A stretch of 64,000 nucleotides of DNA from Paenisporosarcina sp. FSL H8-0542 (GTDB taxonomy: Bacteria; Bacillota; Bacilli; Bacillales_A; Planococcaceae). Below, piece after piece: positions 8,577 through 18,651 of this stretch. Numbering within the stretch: the first letter of the stretch is position 1; each line of letters opens with the position of its first letter. The notes below the pieces were generated by a model. That model did not search any database, was not told the DNA's origin, and was given only the letters and a program-made list of their open reading frames with translations. The position numbers and the translations under genes are program-made. The stretch covers positions 2,697,001 through 2,761,000 of the forward strand of contig NZ_CP152050.1 of NCBI RefSeq assembly GCF_038632915.1, in the 5' to 3' direction.

Positions 8577-10481
8577 TTATTTAAAGACTGTCGGTTTTTG
8601 GGCTCTTGCTAAGAACACACTGTACGTTGACCTTGTCATTTTTGCATGAGGTTGGAATTGTGTTGTCGAAATACCTTTTGCTATTCCTTGTTGAACTAAT
8701 GCCTGAATGGCTTCATAACTTGCCATGCCTGTATTCATATCAGAAAAATGTAAACCTTTATTAGGATCACTTGGGAACATGAATGCATTTTGTATGAGAA
8801 TAGCCATCTCTGCGCGAGTCACAGCTTGATTAGGCTTAAATGTACCATCCGGAAAACCTGATAGAATTCCTTCTTCTAATGCAGACTGGATGTAGCCAGA
8901 TGCAAAATTACCAGAACCTACATCTTTAAATGAAGTGACTCTCTCCTCCCCATTCAAATCCTTTGCTCGTCCAAGTAATGCTACTGCTTCAGCTCTTGTA
9001 ATTTCTTTAGTGGGCTTAAATGATCCATCCTTATAACCATTCATTTGTTCTTTAAAGAACAAATAGCTGACATGACTTGAATACCACTGGGATTGATTCA
9101 AGTCAGTGAACGCCGGATTTTTTAATGTCACATTAACTTTTTCTGTTACAGCAGCTCCATTTTTCATTACAAAAGTAAAATTAAATGAATAAGTTCCCGC
9201 AGGACGATACAATTCCCACTTTGAGCCTGTCACTTCTTTTAGGGTAGTCCCATTTTCTGTTAGCTTCCAACTACTCACAGCATCTTTATTTTGTAATGTA
9301 AACAAGATCTGACCATTTGCTACTTTGGATTCCAAGAATGGTAGTTCTGTAATGATAGGCTCATAGGTAGCGACTCCATACCCAAACGTTTCATCTCGTC
9401 CTACTGCACCTAAATCCGTGGCTGTCACTTGCAACATTTGACGCAATTTTACATTTGATGCATTTGGGAATCGTTCTTTATAAAGTGCCAACACTCCGGT
9501 AACATGTGGAGCAGCCATAGAAGTACCTGATTGAGAAAAATATCCGTTCTTTAGGCCATCCGTTGTATCCAAATTTCTCGGATATGTACTAACTATAGAT
9601 GAACCTGGTGCTGCAATTTCAACTTCTGGTCCACTTGAAGATTCAAGCAATTTCTCGTTTGTTGCAGTTATAGCAGCAACACCGATGACGCTGTCATATT
9701 TTGCGGGATATTGAACACTATCTTTTTGCAAAGACTCTCCTTCGTTCCCAGCAGCGGCAACTAGCACCATCCCACTTTGATACGCTTTATCCAATACCAT
9801 TCGAAGCGCGGGGTCATCCCCGTTAGTTGTAACACTTATATTTAAAATATCTATATCATTCTTAATGGCCCACTCTACACCAGCGACTAAACTGGCAGTA
9901 GAACCGCCTCCATTACGATTTAACGATTTAATTGCAAATAATTCAACATTTGGCGCTACACCTTGAATACCTGCATTATTCTTCAGCGCAGCTATTGTTC
10001 CCGCAACATGTGTTCCATGACCGTTGTCATCATCGTAAGACACAGATTGTGGGCATTTCACTTCTAAACTGCAAAAGCCTCCACGAACAAACAAATCGGA
10101 ATGCTCCGTGTCAATTCCTGTATCCAGAATACCTACCTTAACGCCTTTTCCTGTATAGGGTGTAACTTGTGTAGGCGTAACTTTAAGTTGTTTAAAGGAT
10201 ACTGGGACTGAATCCGCTGAAATTTGATAATCAAAATCTGGCAGGATTTGAACATTTGATGAATCCATCTTAAGTTCATTCAGTTGTGAAGATGTTACTT
10301 CAAGTTCAAATACCGGGATAGTGTCGAATTCACGCAGTATCTTGTAATTATCGAGTAAATCTTTCTGGCTATCGTTTACTTTTACTAGAATGTGATGCGT
10401 TGTTTCCGCAACTACTTCATGATTGGGTAAACTACCAAAAAGTAAAAGCGCAGACAAAGCAATACTCCCAATGTATTTCAC
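8577..10481 (-). CDS. SLH-anchored subtilisin-like serine protease (S8)
   Basis: 634 residues from GTG 10481 behind AGGGGG. A signal peptide (about 1-25) and an I9-like propeptide region (about 28-90) precede the S8 domain (about 100-375). The triad is visible: Asp120 in ILDTGID, His155 in NGHGTHVAG and Ser321 in SGTSMAAPH, with oxyanion Asn246 in AAAGNEG. Two Cys (137, 143) lie in a loop and may pair. Three SLH motifs (ITRAE, VTRAE, MTRST) fill the last 170 residues or so. It is a surface-held protease, possibly for maturing exoproteins or feeding on protein. Single gene with its own terminator. Confidence 0.93.
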   Translation of the reverse strand: MKYIGSIALSALLLFGSLPNHEVVAETTHHILVKVNDSQKDLLDNYKILREFDTIPVFELEVTSSQLNELKMDSSNVQILPDFDYQISADSVPVSFKQLKVTPTQVTPYTGKGVKVGILDTGIDTEHSDLFVRGGFCSLEVKCPQSVSYDDDNGHGTHVAGTIAALKNNAGIQGVAPNVELFAIKSLNRNGGGSTASLVAGVEWAIKNDIDILNISVTTNGDDPALRMVLDKAYQSGMVLVAAAGNEGESLQKDSVQYPAKYDSVIGVAAITATNEKLLESSSGPEVEIAAPGSSIVSTYPRNLDTTDGLKNGYFSQSGTSMAAPHVTGVLALYKERFPNASNVKLRQMLQVTATDLGAVGRDETFGYGVATYEPIITELPFLESKVANGQILFTLQNKDAVSSWKLTENGTTLKEVTGSKWELYRPAGTYSFNFTFVMKNGAAVTEKVNVTLKNPAFTDLNQSQWYSSHVSYLFFKEQMNGYKDGSFKPTKEITRAEAVALLGRAKDLNGEERVTSFKDVGSGNFASGYIQSALEEGILSGFPDGTFKPNQAVTRAEMAILIQNAFMFPSDPNKGLHFSDMNTGMASYEAIQALVQQGIAKGISTTQFQPHAKMTRSTYSVFLARAQKPTVFK

Positions 10482-10532
10482 GCTATCGCCCCCTATCTCT
10501 TTTTCTCATTATACTTTTAATTGACTCATATG

Positions 10533-10571
10533 AAAAACGCTGACCTAAATTTTCTTTAGATCAGCGTTTTT
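10533..10571 (-). terminator. Terminator of the SLH amidase gene
   Basis: AAAAACGCTGA pairs with TCAGCGTTTTT, extended by CTAAA/TTTAG after one mismatch. Confidence 0.85.
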
Positions 10572-10574
10572 GGT

Positions 10575-12035
10575 TTAATGAAGTTTAGGAGAAGGTTTGC
10601 CGTTTACCGTGTTATATAATGGCAACACATCTTTTCGCCCTTCATAGTGGTAGAAATAGTCAAGAGTTGCCATGAAGATAGCTTTTGCCATTTGGTCACG
10701 ACGTGTAGATGATGCGATATACGCATTATCAGTCTTGTTATCGATAAATCCGATTTCTGCTAAAGCTGCAGGCATTGTATTCTCACGTAATACATAGTAG
10801 TTCCCAGGTCTAGCACCACGATCTGCCAAATCCCATGCTTCTAGCATACGATTTTGAATATATGTGGCAAGAGCCTTGGAATCATTTACATATGGATTAG
10901 TTGCAGCTGTTCGATAATAATAAGTTTCTGTTCCATTCGCTGAACCATTCAGTGCATTTGCATGCATACTGATGAAAATATCACCATTGTTTTGCGAAGC
11001 AAATTTAGTACGTGCGCCCAACTCAAGAAAAACATCTGTGGATCTTGTCAATTTTGCCTGAATTGGTGTTTTATCGAAATATGTCTTAATTAATTTGGAA
11101 ATGCTCAATACGACATCTTTTTCTTTATAACCAAACCCCTGAGCGCCTGGATCGTGTGCACCGTGACCTGGATCGATGATGACAACTAAATCGCTAGGTA
11201 CAGTAGTAGGTGGCGGTGTTACGACAGGAGGCGTTGGATTATTCGGATCTGGCACATCTATTTGGATATATGAACTATGTACAAATCCTTCTTTTCCATT
11301 TACACGTATGAAAGACCAATCTCCAATTGTATATCCATATTCAACGACTTGTCCCTTGTTTACTTTTACCAAAGAAGGGTATTGTGTATTAGGACCAGTG
11401 CGGACGTTTAAACTATCTACATTTACATACATAGGACGGTTAAACGTTTGTTCATCAGACGTACGGAATTGACTATGAATTCCACGAGCTAAGAATACAG
11501 AGAAGTCTGCTCGAATAATCGTCTCAGATGCACCAAATGAACCGTCAGCATAACCTTGTGCGATTCCTTTTTCCATCAGACGAGAAGAAGCAATTGATAC
11601 AGAGTTTGCTCCATAGCCAAATGAACGACTAATTAAAAGAGCCATTTCACCTCGTGTCAAAGTTTTGTTAGGTTGGAATTGACCATTAGGATAACCTGAA
11701 ATAATCCCCTTATTTACCATTTGTTGAATATAACCAGATGCAAAATAGTTTGAAGAGACATCCGAAAAGGATGTTGGCTTTTTCTCTCCATTCAAACCAA
11801 GTGCACGCCCTAGCATAGCAGCAGCCTGTCCACGCGTTACTTGTTGGTTCGGTGAGAAGGATGTCGAAGAAATTCCGTTCGCAATTCCCCCTTCTACTAA
11901 ATAATAGATTTCCTCTTGGGCCCTATGAGTAGTTCCAACATCACTAAATGATGTGTTAGCCGAAGCTTGTGTTACAGGAAACCCTAATCCAATGAATACT
12001 GCAGCAAAGAAAGCATACAACCATAATTTTTTCAA
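10575..12035 (-). CDS. SLH-anchored N-acetylmuramoyl-L-alanine amidase (Amidase_3)
   Basis: 486 residues from TTG 12035, nine bases behind AAAGGAGA; the longer frame has no RBS. Order: signal peptide (1-27), three SLH motifs (VTRGQ near 66, LTRGE near 126, IIRAD near 173), a bacterial SH3 domain (about 203-260, LNVRTGPNTQYPS), a Pro-rich linker, then an Amidase_3 domain from about 283. Zn ligands are His291 in DPGHGAHDPGAQ, Glu305 in GYKEKD and the His of SMHANA; AALAEIGFIDN carries the catalytic Glu. It cuts the MurNAc-L-Ala bond, so it is an autolysin. Confidence 0.93.
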   Translation of the reverse strand: MKKLWLYAFFAAVFIGLGFPVTQASANTSFSDVGTTHRAQEEIYYLVEGGIANGISSTSFSPNQQVTRGQAAAMLGRALGLNGEKKPTSFSDVSSNYFASGYIQQMVNKGIISGYPNGQFQPNKTLTRGEMALLISRSFGYGANSVSIASSRLMEKGIAQGYADGSFGASETIIRADFSVFLARGIHSQFRTSDEQTFNRPMYVNVDSLNVRTGPNTQYPSLVKVNKGQVVEYGYTIGDWSFIRVNGKEGFVHSSYIQIDVPDPNNPTPPVVTPPPTTVPSDLVVIIDPGHGAHDPGAQGFGYKEKDVVLSISKLIKTYFDKTPIQAKLTRSTDVFLELGARTKFASQNNGDIFISMHANALNGSANGTETYYYRTAATNPYVNDSKALATYIQNRMLEAWDLADRGARPGNYYVLRENTMPAALAEIGFIDNKTDNAYIASSTRRDQMAKAIFMATLDYFYHYEGRKDVLPLYNTVNGKPSPKLH

Positions 12036-12166
12036 ATCGCAAAATTCTCCTTTTTCTATGTTGTAACGGAATCGTAACATAAAATTTGCCAAATTTCTAT
12101 GTTTCTATTGGTCTATATTTTACCAATAATCGACTTTTCACTCTAGTTTGCTGTATTTTAATAGGA

Positions 12167-12193
12167 AAAAGACCTCACTCTGTGAGGTCTTTT
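12167..12193 (-). terminator. Terminator of the unknown SLH protein gene
   Basis: A 12-bp perfect stem (AAAAGACCTCAC/GTGAGGTCTTTT) with a 3-base loop. Confidence 0.88.
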
Positions 12194-12198
12194 GTAAT

Positions 12199-14142
12199 TT
12201 AGTTAATGAATTTGACAGATTGTAAGAAGTTATAAAGAATTTTTGCCATTTGGCCACGTTCAGTATCTTGTGAAGGACCAAACGTTCCATTGCTGTAACC
12301 ATTGATGTATCCAGCTTGATAAACTTTTTGAACGTGTGGTCGTGCAGTGTTACCGATGTAACGGTAATCTGTAAAATTCGTAATCTTTTTAGTCGTGTCT
12401 ACTTTAACGCCATCAGTGCCGATAAAATCAAGTGCACGGCTAATCATGATTGCCGCTTCATCACGAGAAATTTCATCATATGGACGGAATTTACCTTTCG
12501 CATCACCCTTAACAATTCCAGCTTCAACTACTGCTGCAATTTCACCATTAAGATTGAAAGCTTGTTTTGAAGAGACATCAGTAAATTTAACATTTGAAGA
12601 TTTCGAAATTAATCCAAGACCACGAGATAAAATTGCAGCAAACTCACCACGTGTAATTTCACGGTTTGGAGAGAATGTTGTTGCAGTCGTCCCTTTAACT
12701 ACCATACGAGAAGCTAATTTCTCAACATATTCTTCTGACCAGTTTTTACCGTTATTTACATCATTAAATGTCTTGAAGTTCTCAATTAGTGTGTAAACCG
12801 AGTTACTGTTACGGTAAAGATTAGCTCCTTTATCTTCTACAAATGTCGGAACTGCTACGACTGAACCGTCAGCATTGACTACCACACCAACTGTTGTTAA
12901 TGGGTTTAAGGTTGTAGGAGTACTAATTGAACGTTGAACAGGTTTACTGAAGTTTTTCAATTCGATTGTTTTATTATCCGGTGCTACTAAAGAAAGTTTG
13001 AAATCAATTGCATCAGATAGTGTTTTAAACCCAGCTTTTCCTGCTAGTGGGTTTGCGACTTCATCAACTGTTACTACAAATTTTAATTCAGCAGAAGCAA
13101 CACCTAGCGACGCAGCAGCTGCCAAAAGGTCAATCTGCGAAACAGGAACTTCATATGTAGCGTCTCCAGAAACGATAACAACAACAGCCTCGTTATTTTT
13201 GTTTTCAAGAGCAGCTAGGATTGTTGCAGGAATATTAACAACTACAACCCCAGCATCTAATTTAACAACTAACGCTTCAACAGTTGCCGCTTTCGTAATT
13301 GCATCGATTACAGATTGTGGATTTGACTCAATTGTTGATCCACCCGTTGATACCTCACCTTTATTTACCTCAACTGGAGGTGGTGTTGGTCCTGGAGTAC
13401 CACCGCCTGGATTTCCTGTGTCGACACCGAATTTTCCGTCATAAATAGTCGCAACTTTTGCAAAAGCAGGTTTAGCGTCATTAATTATTCCAACACTCAA
13501 GATATCTTGGAGCTCATCAAAAACTCTAGTTAATACGAACTTATCTGTAATTGCTTTTTTTACATCTGGATAACTTGTTGGGGAAATTAGTGCATTCACA
13601 AATTCGTTAAATAAAGTTGTCCCTTTTGTATTGTTCGCATAGTTAGTAAAAACTTTAGTTTCAGTTTCTACTAAGAATGAAGTAAAAGTAGCTTTTGTAA
13701 ATGTAGTAGAACCTACTTGTACATCAAATGCTTTTTGTAATTCAGCATCACTTACCTTTGAGTAGAAACTATTAATAGAAGCTTTTAAGTTAGTTGTTGT
13801 ACTTGCGGCAAATAAAGGAAGAAGATACGTAAGAACTTTCTGCTCTTCAGCAGTTAAAGTACTTTTATTAAGCATTCTTTCTGCAACATCTACCCAGTCA
13901 CTTTTGGCAGCTAAGTAATTTCGGGCTGCATGTAATTTAGATAAGTCATCTTTAGTCAAACTTGGATCCGCATAAACTACATCTAATTGATTAAGGAACG
14001 TTTCCACGTTACTAGGTAGAGAATCCTGCTCTGCTGCACTAGTCTTCTCAGCATTTATACCTACTGCTATCACGGGTGTGAATGCAACCGCTCCTGCGAT
14101 TATTGCTTTTATAGTCTTATTATCACTAGAAAATTTAATCAT
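12199..14142 (-). CDS. SLH protein of unknown function
   Basis: 647 residues from ATG 14142 behind AGAGGTGAT. There is a signal peptide (about 1-37), a helical Thr/Asn-rich region (about 40-245) that I do not recognise, a linker GGGTPGPTPPPVE, then a beta-rich region (about 260-460). The tail of that region (YRNSNSVYTLIENFKTFNDV) resembles the block that precedes SLH domains in Paenibacillus exoproteins. Three SLH motifs (ITRGE, ISRDE, TERGQ) follow at the C-terminus. No catalytic motif was seen, so an adhesin or structural surface role is possible. Confidence 0.8.
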   Translation of the reverse strand: MIKFSSDNKTIKAIIAGAVAFTPVIAVGINAEKTSAAEQDSLPSNVETFLNQLDVVYADPSLTKDDLSKLHAARNYLAAKSDWVDVAERMLNKSTLTAEEQKVLTYLLPLFAASTTTNLKASINSFYSKVSDAELQKAFDVQVGSTTFTKATFTSFLVETETKVFTNYANNTKGTTLFNEFVNALISPTSYPDVKKAITDKFVLTRVFDELQDILSVGIINDAKPAFAKVATIYDGKFGVDTGNPGGGTPGPTPPPVEVNKGEVSTGGSTIESNPQSVIDAITKAATVEALVVKLDAGVVVVNIPATILAALENKNNEAVVVIVSGDATYEVPVSQIDLLAAAASLGVASAELKFVVTVDEVANPLAGKAGFKTLSDAIDFKLSLVAPDNKTIELKNFSKPVQRSISTPTTLNPLTTVGVVVNADGSVVAVPTFVEDKGANLYRNSNSVYTLIENFKTFNDVNNGKNWSEEYVEKLASRMVVKGTTATTFSPNREITRGEFAAILSRGLGLISKSSNVKFTDVSSKQAFNLNGEIAAVVEAGIVKGDAKGKFRPYDEISRDEAAIMISRALDFIGTDGVKVDTTKKITNFTDYRYIGNTARPHVQKVYQAGYINGYSNGTFGPSQDTERGQMAKILYNFLQSVKFIN

Positions 14143-14321
14143 TATATCACCTCTTGGTTATATTTGCTTATTACGTAGTGTTTATTATAGTCCATAGATT
14201 TTCCAACCACAACCGAATTTACCAAATATATTGAAATTGGATTGTCTTTTCAATAATTCTACTTGGTTCATGTCGAATTATGGTAATCTTATAGTAGAAT
14301 TTATTTAGGAGGCGTCTGCGC

Positions 14322-15050
14322 GTGAAAAAGCATTGGAAGAAAATATTAGCTGCTTTCGTAGCTTTATTTTTAATCGTTGGTGGATATTTAATTTACATTT
14401 TTCAAATTAAGGAATATGATATAGCCGATTCAGAAGTCACAGAAATTACTAAAGAAACATATAAAATTGACTTACCAGATGGCACTACTATTGAATTAGA
14501 TGAAGATGGCAACATTGTTGAATCGGAGGTTAACAATAATATTCCGGTCGTGTCTACTGACAATGGATCTTCAGGTACAAATTCTAGTAACGGAACAACA
14601 AATGACGACTCTTCTTCTGGTACAAAAACGAGTACAACTGGTAATGCGGGGAATTCATCAAAGGGAGGATCCAGCACAGGCAACACCCCTGATAGTGGTG
14701 TAACAGTTGCTTCTATTAAACAGAAATATGAACCCGTAATGTCGAGTCTGCAATCTCAGGCAAATAGCCGTATTGATGCATTAGTTGGTCGTGCATATTC
14801 AGAGTATCAAGGAAAAAAAGCAAATGGTGAATCAATTAACTACGCTTACTTCTACAACAAATACACTTCAGCTGCTTCTGAATTGGAAGGCCGAACAGAC
14901 AAAGTATTTTACTCAGCAATTTCAGTTATTGAAAAGGAACTTGTAGCAAATGGTTATGGAAAGTCCCACGCTCAAAGTTTAATAAATGACTATGAAGCTG
15001 AAAAAGAAGCTCGACGTAGCGCACTATTAGATAAGGCAATGAATAGATAA
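14322..15050 (+). CDS. Membrane-anchored hypothetical protein with Ser/Thr/Gly linker
   Basis: 242 residues from GTG 14322 behind AGGAGGCG. One N-terminal membrane helix (about 7-28) is followed by an acidic stretch with a short LPDGTTIELDEDG motif, a low-complexity Ser/Gly/Thr/Asn linker (about 75-125) and a C-terminal helical, charged domain (about 130-242) that may form a coiled coil. I do not recognise the family. It is the only plus-strand gene inside the SLH block and has its own terminator. The domain order suggests a wall-spanning protein with an extracellular helical head. Confidence 0.78.
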   Translation: MKKHWKKILAAFVALFLIVGGYLIYIFQIKEYDIADSEVTEITKETYKIDLPDGTTIELDEDGNIVESEVNNNIPVVSTDNGSSGTNSSNGTTNDDSSSGTKTSTTGNAGNSSKGGSSTGNTPDSGVTVASIKQKYEPVMSSLQSQANSRIDALVGRAYSEYQGKKANGESINYAYFYNKYTSAASELEGRTDKVFYSAISVIEKELVANGYGKSHAQSLINDYEAEKEARRSALLDKAMNR

Positions 15051-15057
15051 TAAGTCT

Positions 15058-15086
15058 TCCTGACCGAAATACCGGTCAGGATTTTT
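15058..15086 (+). terminator. Terminator of the linker protein gene
   Basis: TCCTGACCG/CGGTCAGGA stem, loop AAATAC, then TTTTTT. Confidence 0.88.
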
Positions 15087-15192
15087 TAATAGAAAAATTA
15101 TCTATTAAACATTACTATTATTGAGTTGTATATTATAAACTCTTTTTTAAAATACAATGACATACCCTCACTCATTTCATCCTTAAAAAAAC

Positions 15193-15228
15193 AATAACCC
15201 CGACATCAAAAGATGCCGGGGTTATTTT
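15193..15228 (-). terminator. Terminator of the SLH 5'-nucleotidase gene
   Basis: A 10-bp stem AATAACCCCG/CGGGGTTATT, one mismatch, then CATC/GATG closed by an AAAA loop. Confidence 0.85.
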
Positions 15229-15248
15229 ACAATTTATTAATTACTCAA

Positions 15249-17423
15249 TTAGTTAGCAGCAGGAGTAGCAACGTCAACGATGCGACCTTCTACTTTTGGA
15301 TCAACTTTATCCAATGTCTTGATGTAATCGATGAAGCTTGTGTAATCAACGATACCTGGTTCAGACACACGGCCTTCATTGTAAGCCGTTTTGAACATTT
15401 CGTAACCGTCCCCACCTTTAGCAGTGAATGTGTTAGTTGCTACGAAGTAGTTTTTCGCATCTTCAAGAGCCACATATTCAGGTCCAACTTTTACTTGAAC
15501 TTTTGTTACACGTTTGCCCGCTTCTTTTGAACTATCATACTCAAATTTCATGCCAGCTACGTGTAAGAATGCACCGTTTTCTTTTGGTGCTTGAGACACT
15601 GAATGTTCCAAAGCAGCTTTGATTTCAGAGCCTTTAAGGTCTATGATTGCCAATGCATTACCAAAAGGCATAACTTTCAATACTTCACCAACTGTAATGT
15701 CACCCGCATCGATTGAACTACGGATACCCCCTCCGTTTTGAAGAGCGATTACCGTATCTTTATTGATAACTTTTGCTTTTGCAAGCATACCGTCAGTCAT
15801 CAAGTTTCCAAGGTTTGTTTCATTGAAGCGGACACTTGACTTGCCTTCTGTATCACCAGCACGTTGTCCATCTAACATCGCTACTGCTGTTGTACCTGTA
15901 GATTGAGTTTTAATAGCTTCAACTTCTGCTTTATACGGAGCTAATAATTTCACAGCGCCTTCATCAGCAGCAAAGTTTTCAGCCTTCATTTCTAAATATT
16001 CTCCAGCAAAGACTGAAACTTCGCCTTTTTTATTGAAAGTAACATCAAGAGTTCCTAATAATTTACCATATTCATTTGCCGTTACGATAACTGTTGGAGC
16101 GTCGAACGCTTTAGATACTACCGGAGCAGAAATTTTCGAATGTGTATGGCCACCAACAATAACATCGATACCTTCAACTTGTTTCGCTAATTCCAAGTCA
16201 TTATCAAATTTCAAGGAATCATCTAAACCAAGATGAGTAAGTGCGACAATTTTATCTACGCCTTGTTCTTGAAGTGCTTTTACAGACGCTTTTGCTGATT
16301 CAATGTAGTTTTTGAATTCAACTTTCCCTGTTGAAGAAATTGTTGGTGTTTCTTCAGTTGTTAAGCCAAACACACCTACTTTTTCACCATTAACATCTAA
16401 AACCACACCATTATAGATTTGTCCATCTTTGTATGATGAAGCGTAAGTTTTTGATTGAAGTCCGTCAAACAATGGGTCTTTCGAGAAATCCACGTTAGCA
16501 GATACCAATGGGAATTTTGCATTTTTGATGAATTCCGTTAAAGACTTGTGGCCATCTTTTGAAGATCCCAAATCGAATTCATGATTACCAAAAGTCATGG
16601 CATCATAACCAAGGTAGTTCATCATCTCAACGTCTGCAGCGCCTTCAAATGCGTTGAAGTAAAGATCTCCAGAGAATACGTCACCAGCATCTAGTAAAAT
16701 ATTGTTTTCATTTTCTGCACGTACTTCTTTAATTGCAGTAGCACGGAATGGAGCTGTTTCCAGGTATGCATGTGTATCATTTGTATGCATGACAGTTAAA
16801 TCATAGAAACCAAAATGTTCTTTTGCACGATCAAGGAACAACGCAAGTTCACCACGTCTCACTGCGTACCATGAACCATACTTTGTTTCTGTTTGTCCAT
16901 TTGTGATTCCAGCTTTAACAAGTGCATCAACATATTTTGCAAATCTAGGATTTACATCTGTAAATTTAGTCTTTGTAACGCTCTCATCGATTGGTAGCTT
17001 AGCAGCATTTGCTAATATCTTAGAAGTTTCATCACGAGTCAAATCGTCATAAGAGCCAAACGATTTATTCGTCTTACCGTTTACAATCTTCGCTTCTACC
17101 AATGCATCAACTGCCCATTTTGCACGAGCTGGTACATCAGTGAATCCAGAGCTCTTATACTTTCCATCTTCAGAAAAACCTAATGCACGTGCAACTTGAA
17201 CCGCTGCATCTACTCGGTCAATGTTTTTGCTAACACCGAATTGTGTATCAGTTAGCCCTTTAGATATACCGCTTCCCACCAAAAAGTTAACCGCATCACT
17301 ATATTTCTCACCTACATCAGTGAATTTCACTTCGTCAGCTGATGCAACTGGTGCAAATGCCATGGCTACGGCCGCAGCAGTAACAGTAGTAGCTAAGAAT
17401 TTCTTATTAGACAATTTCGACAT
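15249..17423 (-). CDS. SLH-anchored 5'-nucleotidase / 2',3'-cyclic phosphodiesterase
   Basis: 724 residues. ATG 17423 is 10 bases from AAGGAGG; an in-frame TTG two codons up is too close. A signal peptide (cut near ASA-DEV) is followed by three divergent SLH motifs (about 30-205; IDRVD, LTRDE, VRRGE). Then comes a UshA/YfkN-type two-domain nucleotidase (about 208-715) with metal-site motifs MHTNDTHAYL, LDAGDVFSGD, GNHEFDLG and GGHTHSKI, and the substrate domain motifs QNGGGIRSS and AKGGDGYEMF. It should release phosphate from extracellular nucleotides at the cell surface. It resembles each half of the doubled enzyme at 52504-56820. Confidence 0.93.
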   Translation of the reverse strand: MSKLSNKKFLATTVTAAAVAMAFAPVASADEVKFTDVGEKYSDAVNFLVGSGISKGLTDTQFGVSKNIDRVDAAVQVARALGFSEDGKYKSSGFTDVPARAKWAVDALVEAKIVNGKTNKSFGSYDDLTRDETSKILANAAKLPIDESVTKTKFTDVNPRFAKYVDALVKAGITNGQTETKYGSWYAVRRGELALFLDRAKEHFGFYDLTVMHTNDTHAYLETAPFRATAIKEVRAENENNILLDAGDVFSGDLYFNAFEGAADVEMMNYLGYDAMTFGNHEFDLGSSKDGHKSLTEFIKNAKFPLVSANVDFSKDPLFDGLQSKTYASSYKDGQIYNGVVLDVNGEKVGVFGLTTEETPTISSTGKVEFKNYIESAKASVKALQEQGVDKIVALTHLGLDDSLKFDNDLELAKQVEGIDVIVGGHTHSKISAPVVSKAFDAPTVIVTANEYGKLLGTLDVTFNKKGEVSVFAGEYLEMKAENFAADEGAVKLLAPYKAEVEAIKTQSTGTTAVAMLDGQRAGDTEGKSSVRFNETNLGNLMTDGMLAKAKVINKDTVIALQNGGGIRSSIDAGDITVGEVLKVMPFGNALAIIDLKGSEIKAALEHSVSQAPKENGAFLHVAGMKFEYDSSKEAGKRVTKVQVKVGPEYVALEDAKNYFVATNTFTAKGGDGYEMFKTAYNEGRVSEPGIVDYTSFIDYIKTLDKVDPKVEGRIVDVATPAAN

Positions 17424-17559
17424 GTACAAATTTCCTCCTTCGAATATGTAGGTTATTAGGTAAAAACTCTTACCCTATTAATTTTACCAATATTCCCATT
17501 AATAATATAGTTTATTTACAAAATCTTCATTTTTTTGCAAGCGTTTTCTTATCATGTAA

Positions 17560-17592
17560 AAAAGAAGCCCATTTTAAATGGACTTCTTTTTT
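17560..17592 (-). terminator. Terminator overlapping the vanZ-like gene's stop
   Basis: GAAG(C)CCATTT pairs with AAATGG(A)CTTC, flanked by an A-run and a T-run, so it can work in both directions. The TAA of the minus-strand gene lies in its loop. Confidence 0.75.
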
Positions 17593-18035
17593 TTAGACCT
17601 ATACTTTTCAATGAAATAAATAGAGATTAATGCCAAACCCGCACCAAATGAATCCAACAAAACATCATGTATCGTGGGTGTCCGCCCGCCTGTCAGTGAT
17701 TGATGAAATTCATCAGCAATCGCCAGTACTACTGTAAGGATGAATGCCATCCTTAAGCGACCTACCATGATATACGCGGCAATAGCAAGAGCACCAAACG
17801 TAACAACATGTGCTCCTTTTCTGATTATAAATTCAATAAATGCATGGTACCCACGTTCTTCCACAGAAACGATTGTCCCCCAATAAGGAATTTGCAAAAG
17901 AGATAAACCACCTTTAAAAGGTTCGTTCGGGAGCCATCTAATGAGGTCAGGAATCAACGACTGTTCTTCATACGTTTGAGCAGAAGAATAAAATAGTGTT
18001 GCTAGGATGAAGATAAATAGAATGTACTTTTTCAT
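17574..18035 (-). CDS. VanZ-like family membrane protein
   Basis: 153 residues with about four membrane helices. The conserved VanZ pattern is present: RKGAHVVTFGALA in the middle and AIADEFHQSLTGGRTPTIHD before the last helix. The family is named after VanZ, linked to low-level teicoplanin resistance; most chromosomal members have no known role, and wall-related function here is inference from context. The RBS is weak. A 113-bp repeat array lies directly upstream of its start, so any promoter is close to or inside that array. Confidence 0.85.
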   Translation of the reverse strand: MKKYILFIFILATLFYSSAQTYEEQSLIPDLIRWLPNEPFKGGLSLLQIPYWGTIVSVEERGYHAFIEFIIRKGAHVVTFGALAIAAYIMVGRLRMAFILTVVLAIADEFHQSLTGGRTPTIHDVLLDSFGAGLALISIYFIEKYRSKKKKSI

Positions 18036-18102
18036 ATTTTCAAGTTTAGCACACTTCCTAGATTTATTCGTGCTGAAGGGTGATTGTGGATCAGGAGTTG
18101 GA

Positions 18103-18590
18103 AATCTGCATTTCGTGCATGGTTATCTAGATTTCGATTAGCGTTATCTTGAATTCGTGGTGTGTTTTCAGGAATTGGTATCAAAGTAAATTGGTATCTA
18201 CATTTGGTGCGCAGATATCTGTATTTCGTGATGACTTATCTAGATTTCGATTAGCGTTATCTAGAATTCGTGATGTGTATTCTGGAATTGGTGTCAAAGT
18301 AAATTGTTATCTACATTTGGGGCGCAGATATCTGTATTTCGTGATGACTTATCTAGATTTCGATTAGCGTTATCTAGAACTCGTGGTGTGTTTTCTGGAA
18401 TTGGTATCGAAGTAAATTGTTATCTACATTTCGTCCGACGTTATCTGTATTTCGTGCTGACTTATCTAGATTTCGATAAGCGTTATCTTGAATTCGTGGT
18501 GTGTTATCTGGAATTGATGTCAAAGTAACTTGTTATCTACATTTGGTGCGTAGATATCTGTATTTCGTGCTGACTTATCTGGAATTGGTT
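18103..18590. repeat. Intergenic array of 21-bp monomers in 113-bp higher-order units
   Basis: The 113-bp unit recurs exactly: TAGATTTCGAT begins at 18128, 18241, 18354 and 18467. Each unit is itself four 21-bp monomers plus one of 29 bp, each starting with a form of TATCT. Monomer starts are 18103, 18124, 18145, 18166, then 18195, 18216, 18237, 18258, 18279, then 18308 and so on to 18576, about 22 monomers. 113 is not a multiple of 3 and the frames through the array are not genes. The same monomer, reverse-complemented, builds the array at 21001-22140. Confidence 0.88.
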
Positions 18591-18613
18591 ACACCCTTCA
18601 TAACATTGAAAAA

Positions 18614-18636
18614 TGGCAGTCTAAGTTAGACTGCCA
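18614..18636 (-). terminator. Terminator of the SLH CAP-protein gene
   Basis: A 10-bp perfect stem TGGCAGTCTA/TAGACTGCCA, loop AGT, followed on the minus strand by TTTTTC. Confidence 0.85.
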
Positions 18637-18651
18637 CATAATTTCTCATAT

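Noticed and set aside
12316-13444. Several plus-strand ORFs of 84 to 148 codons
   Set aside because: They are antisense shadows of the SLH protein gene at 12199-14142 with no RBS.
18149-18528. Two plus-strand ORFs of 72 and 74 codons
   Set aside because: They read through the 113-bp repeat units in changing frames; no RBS.
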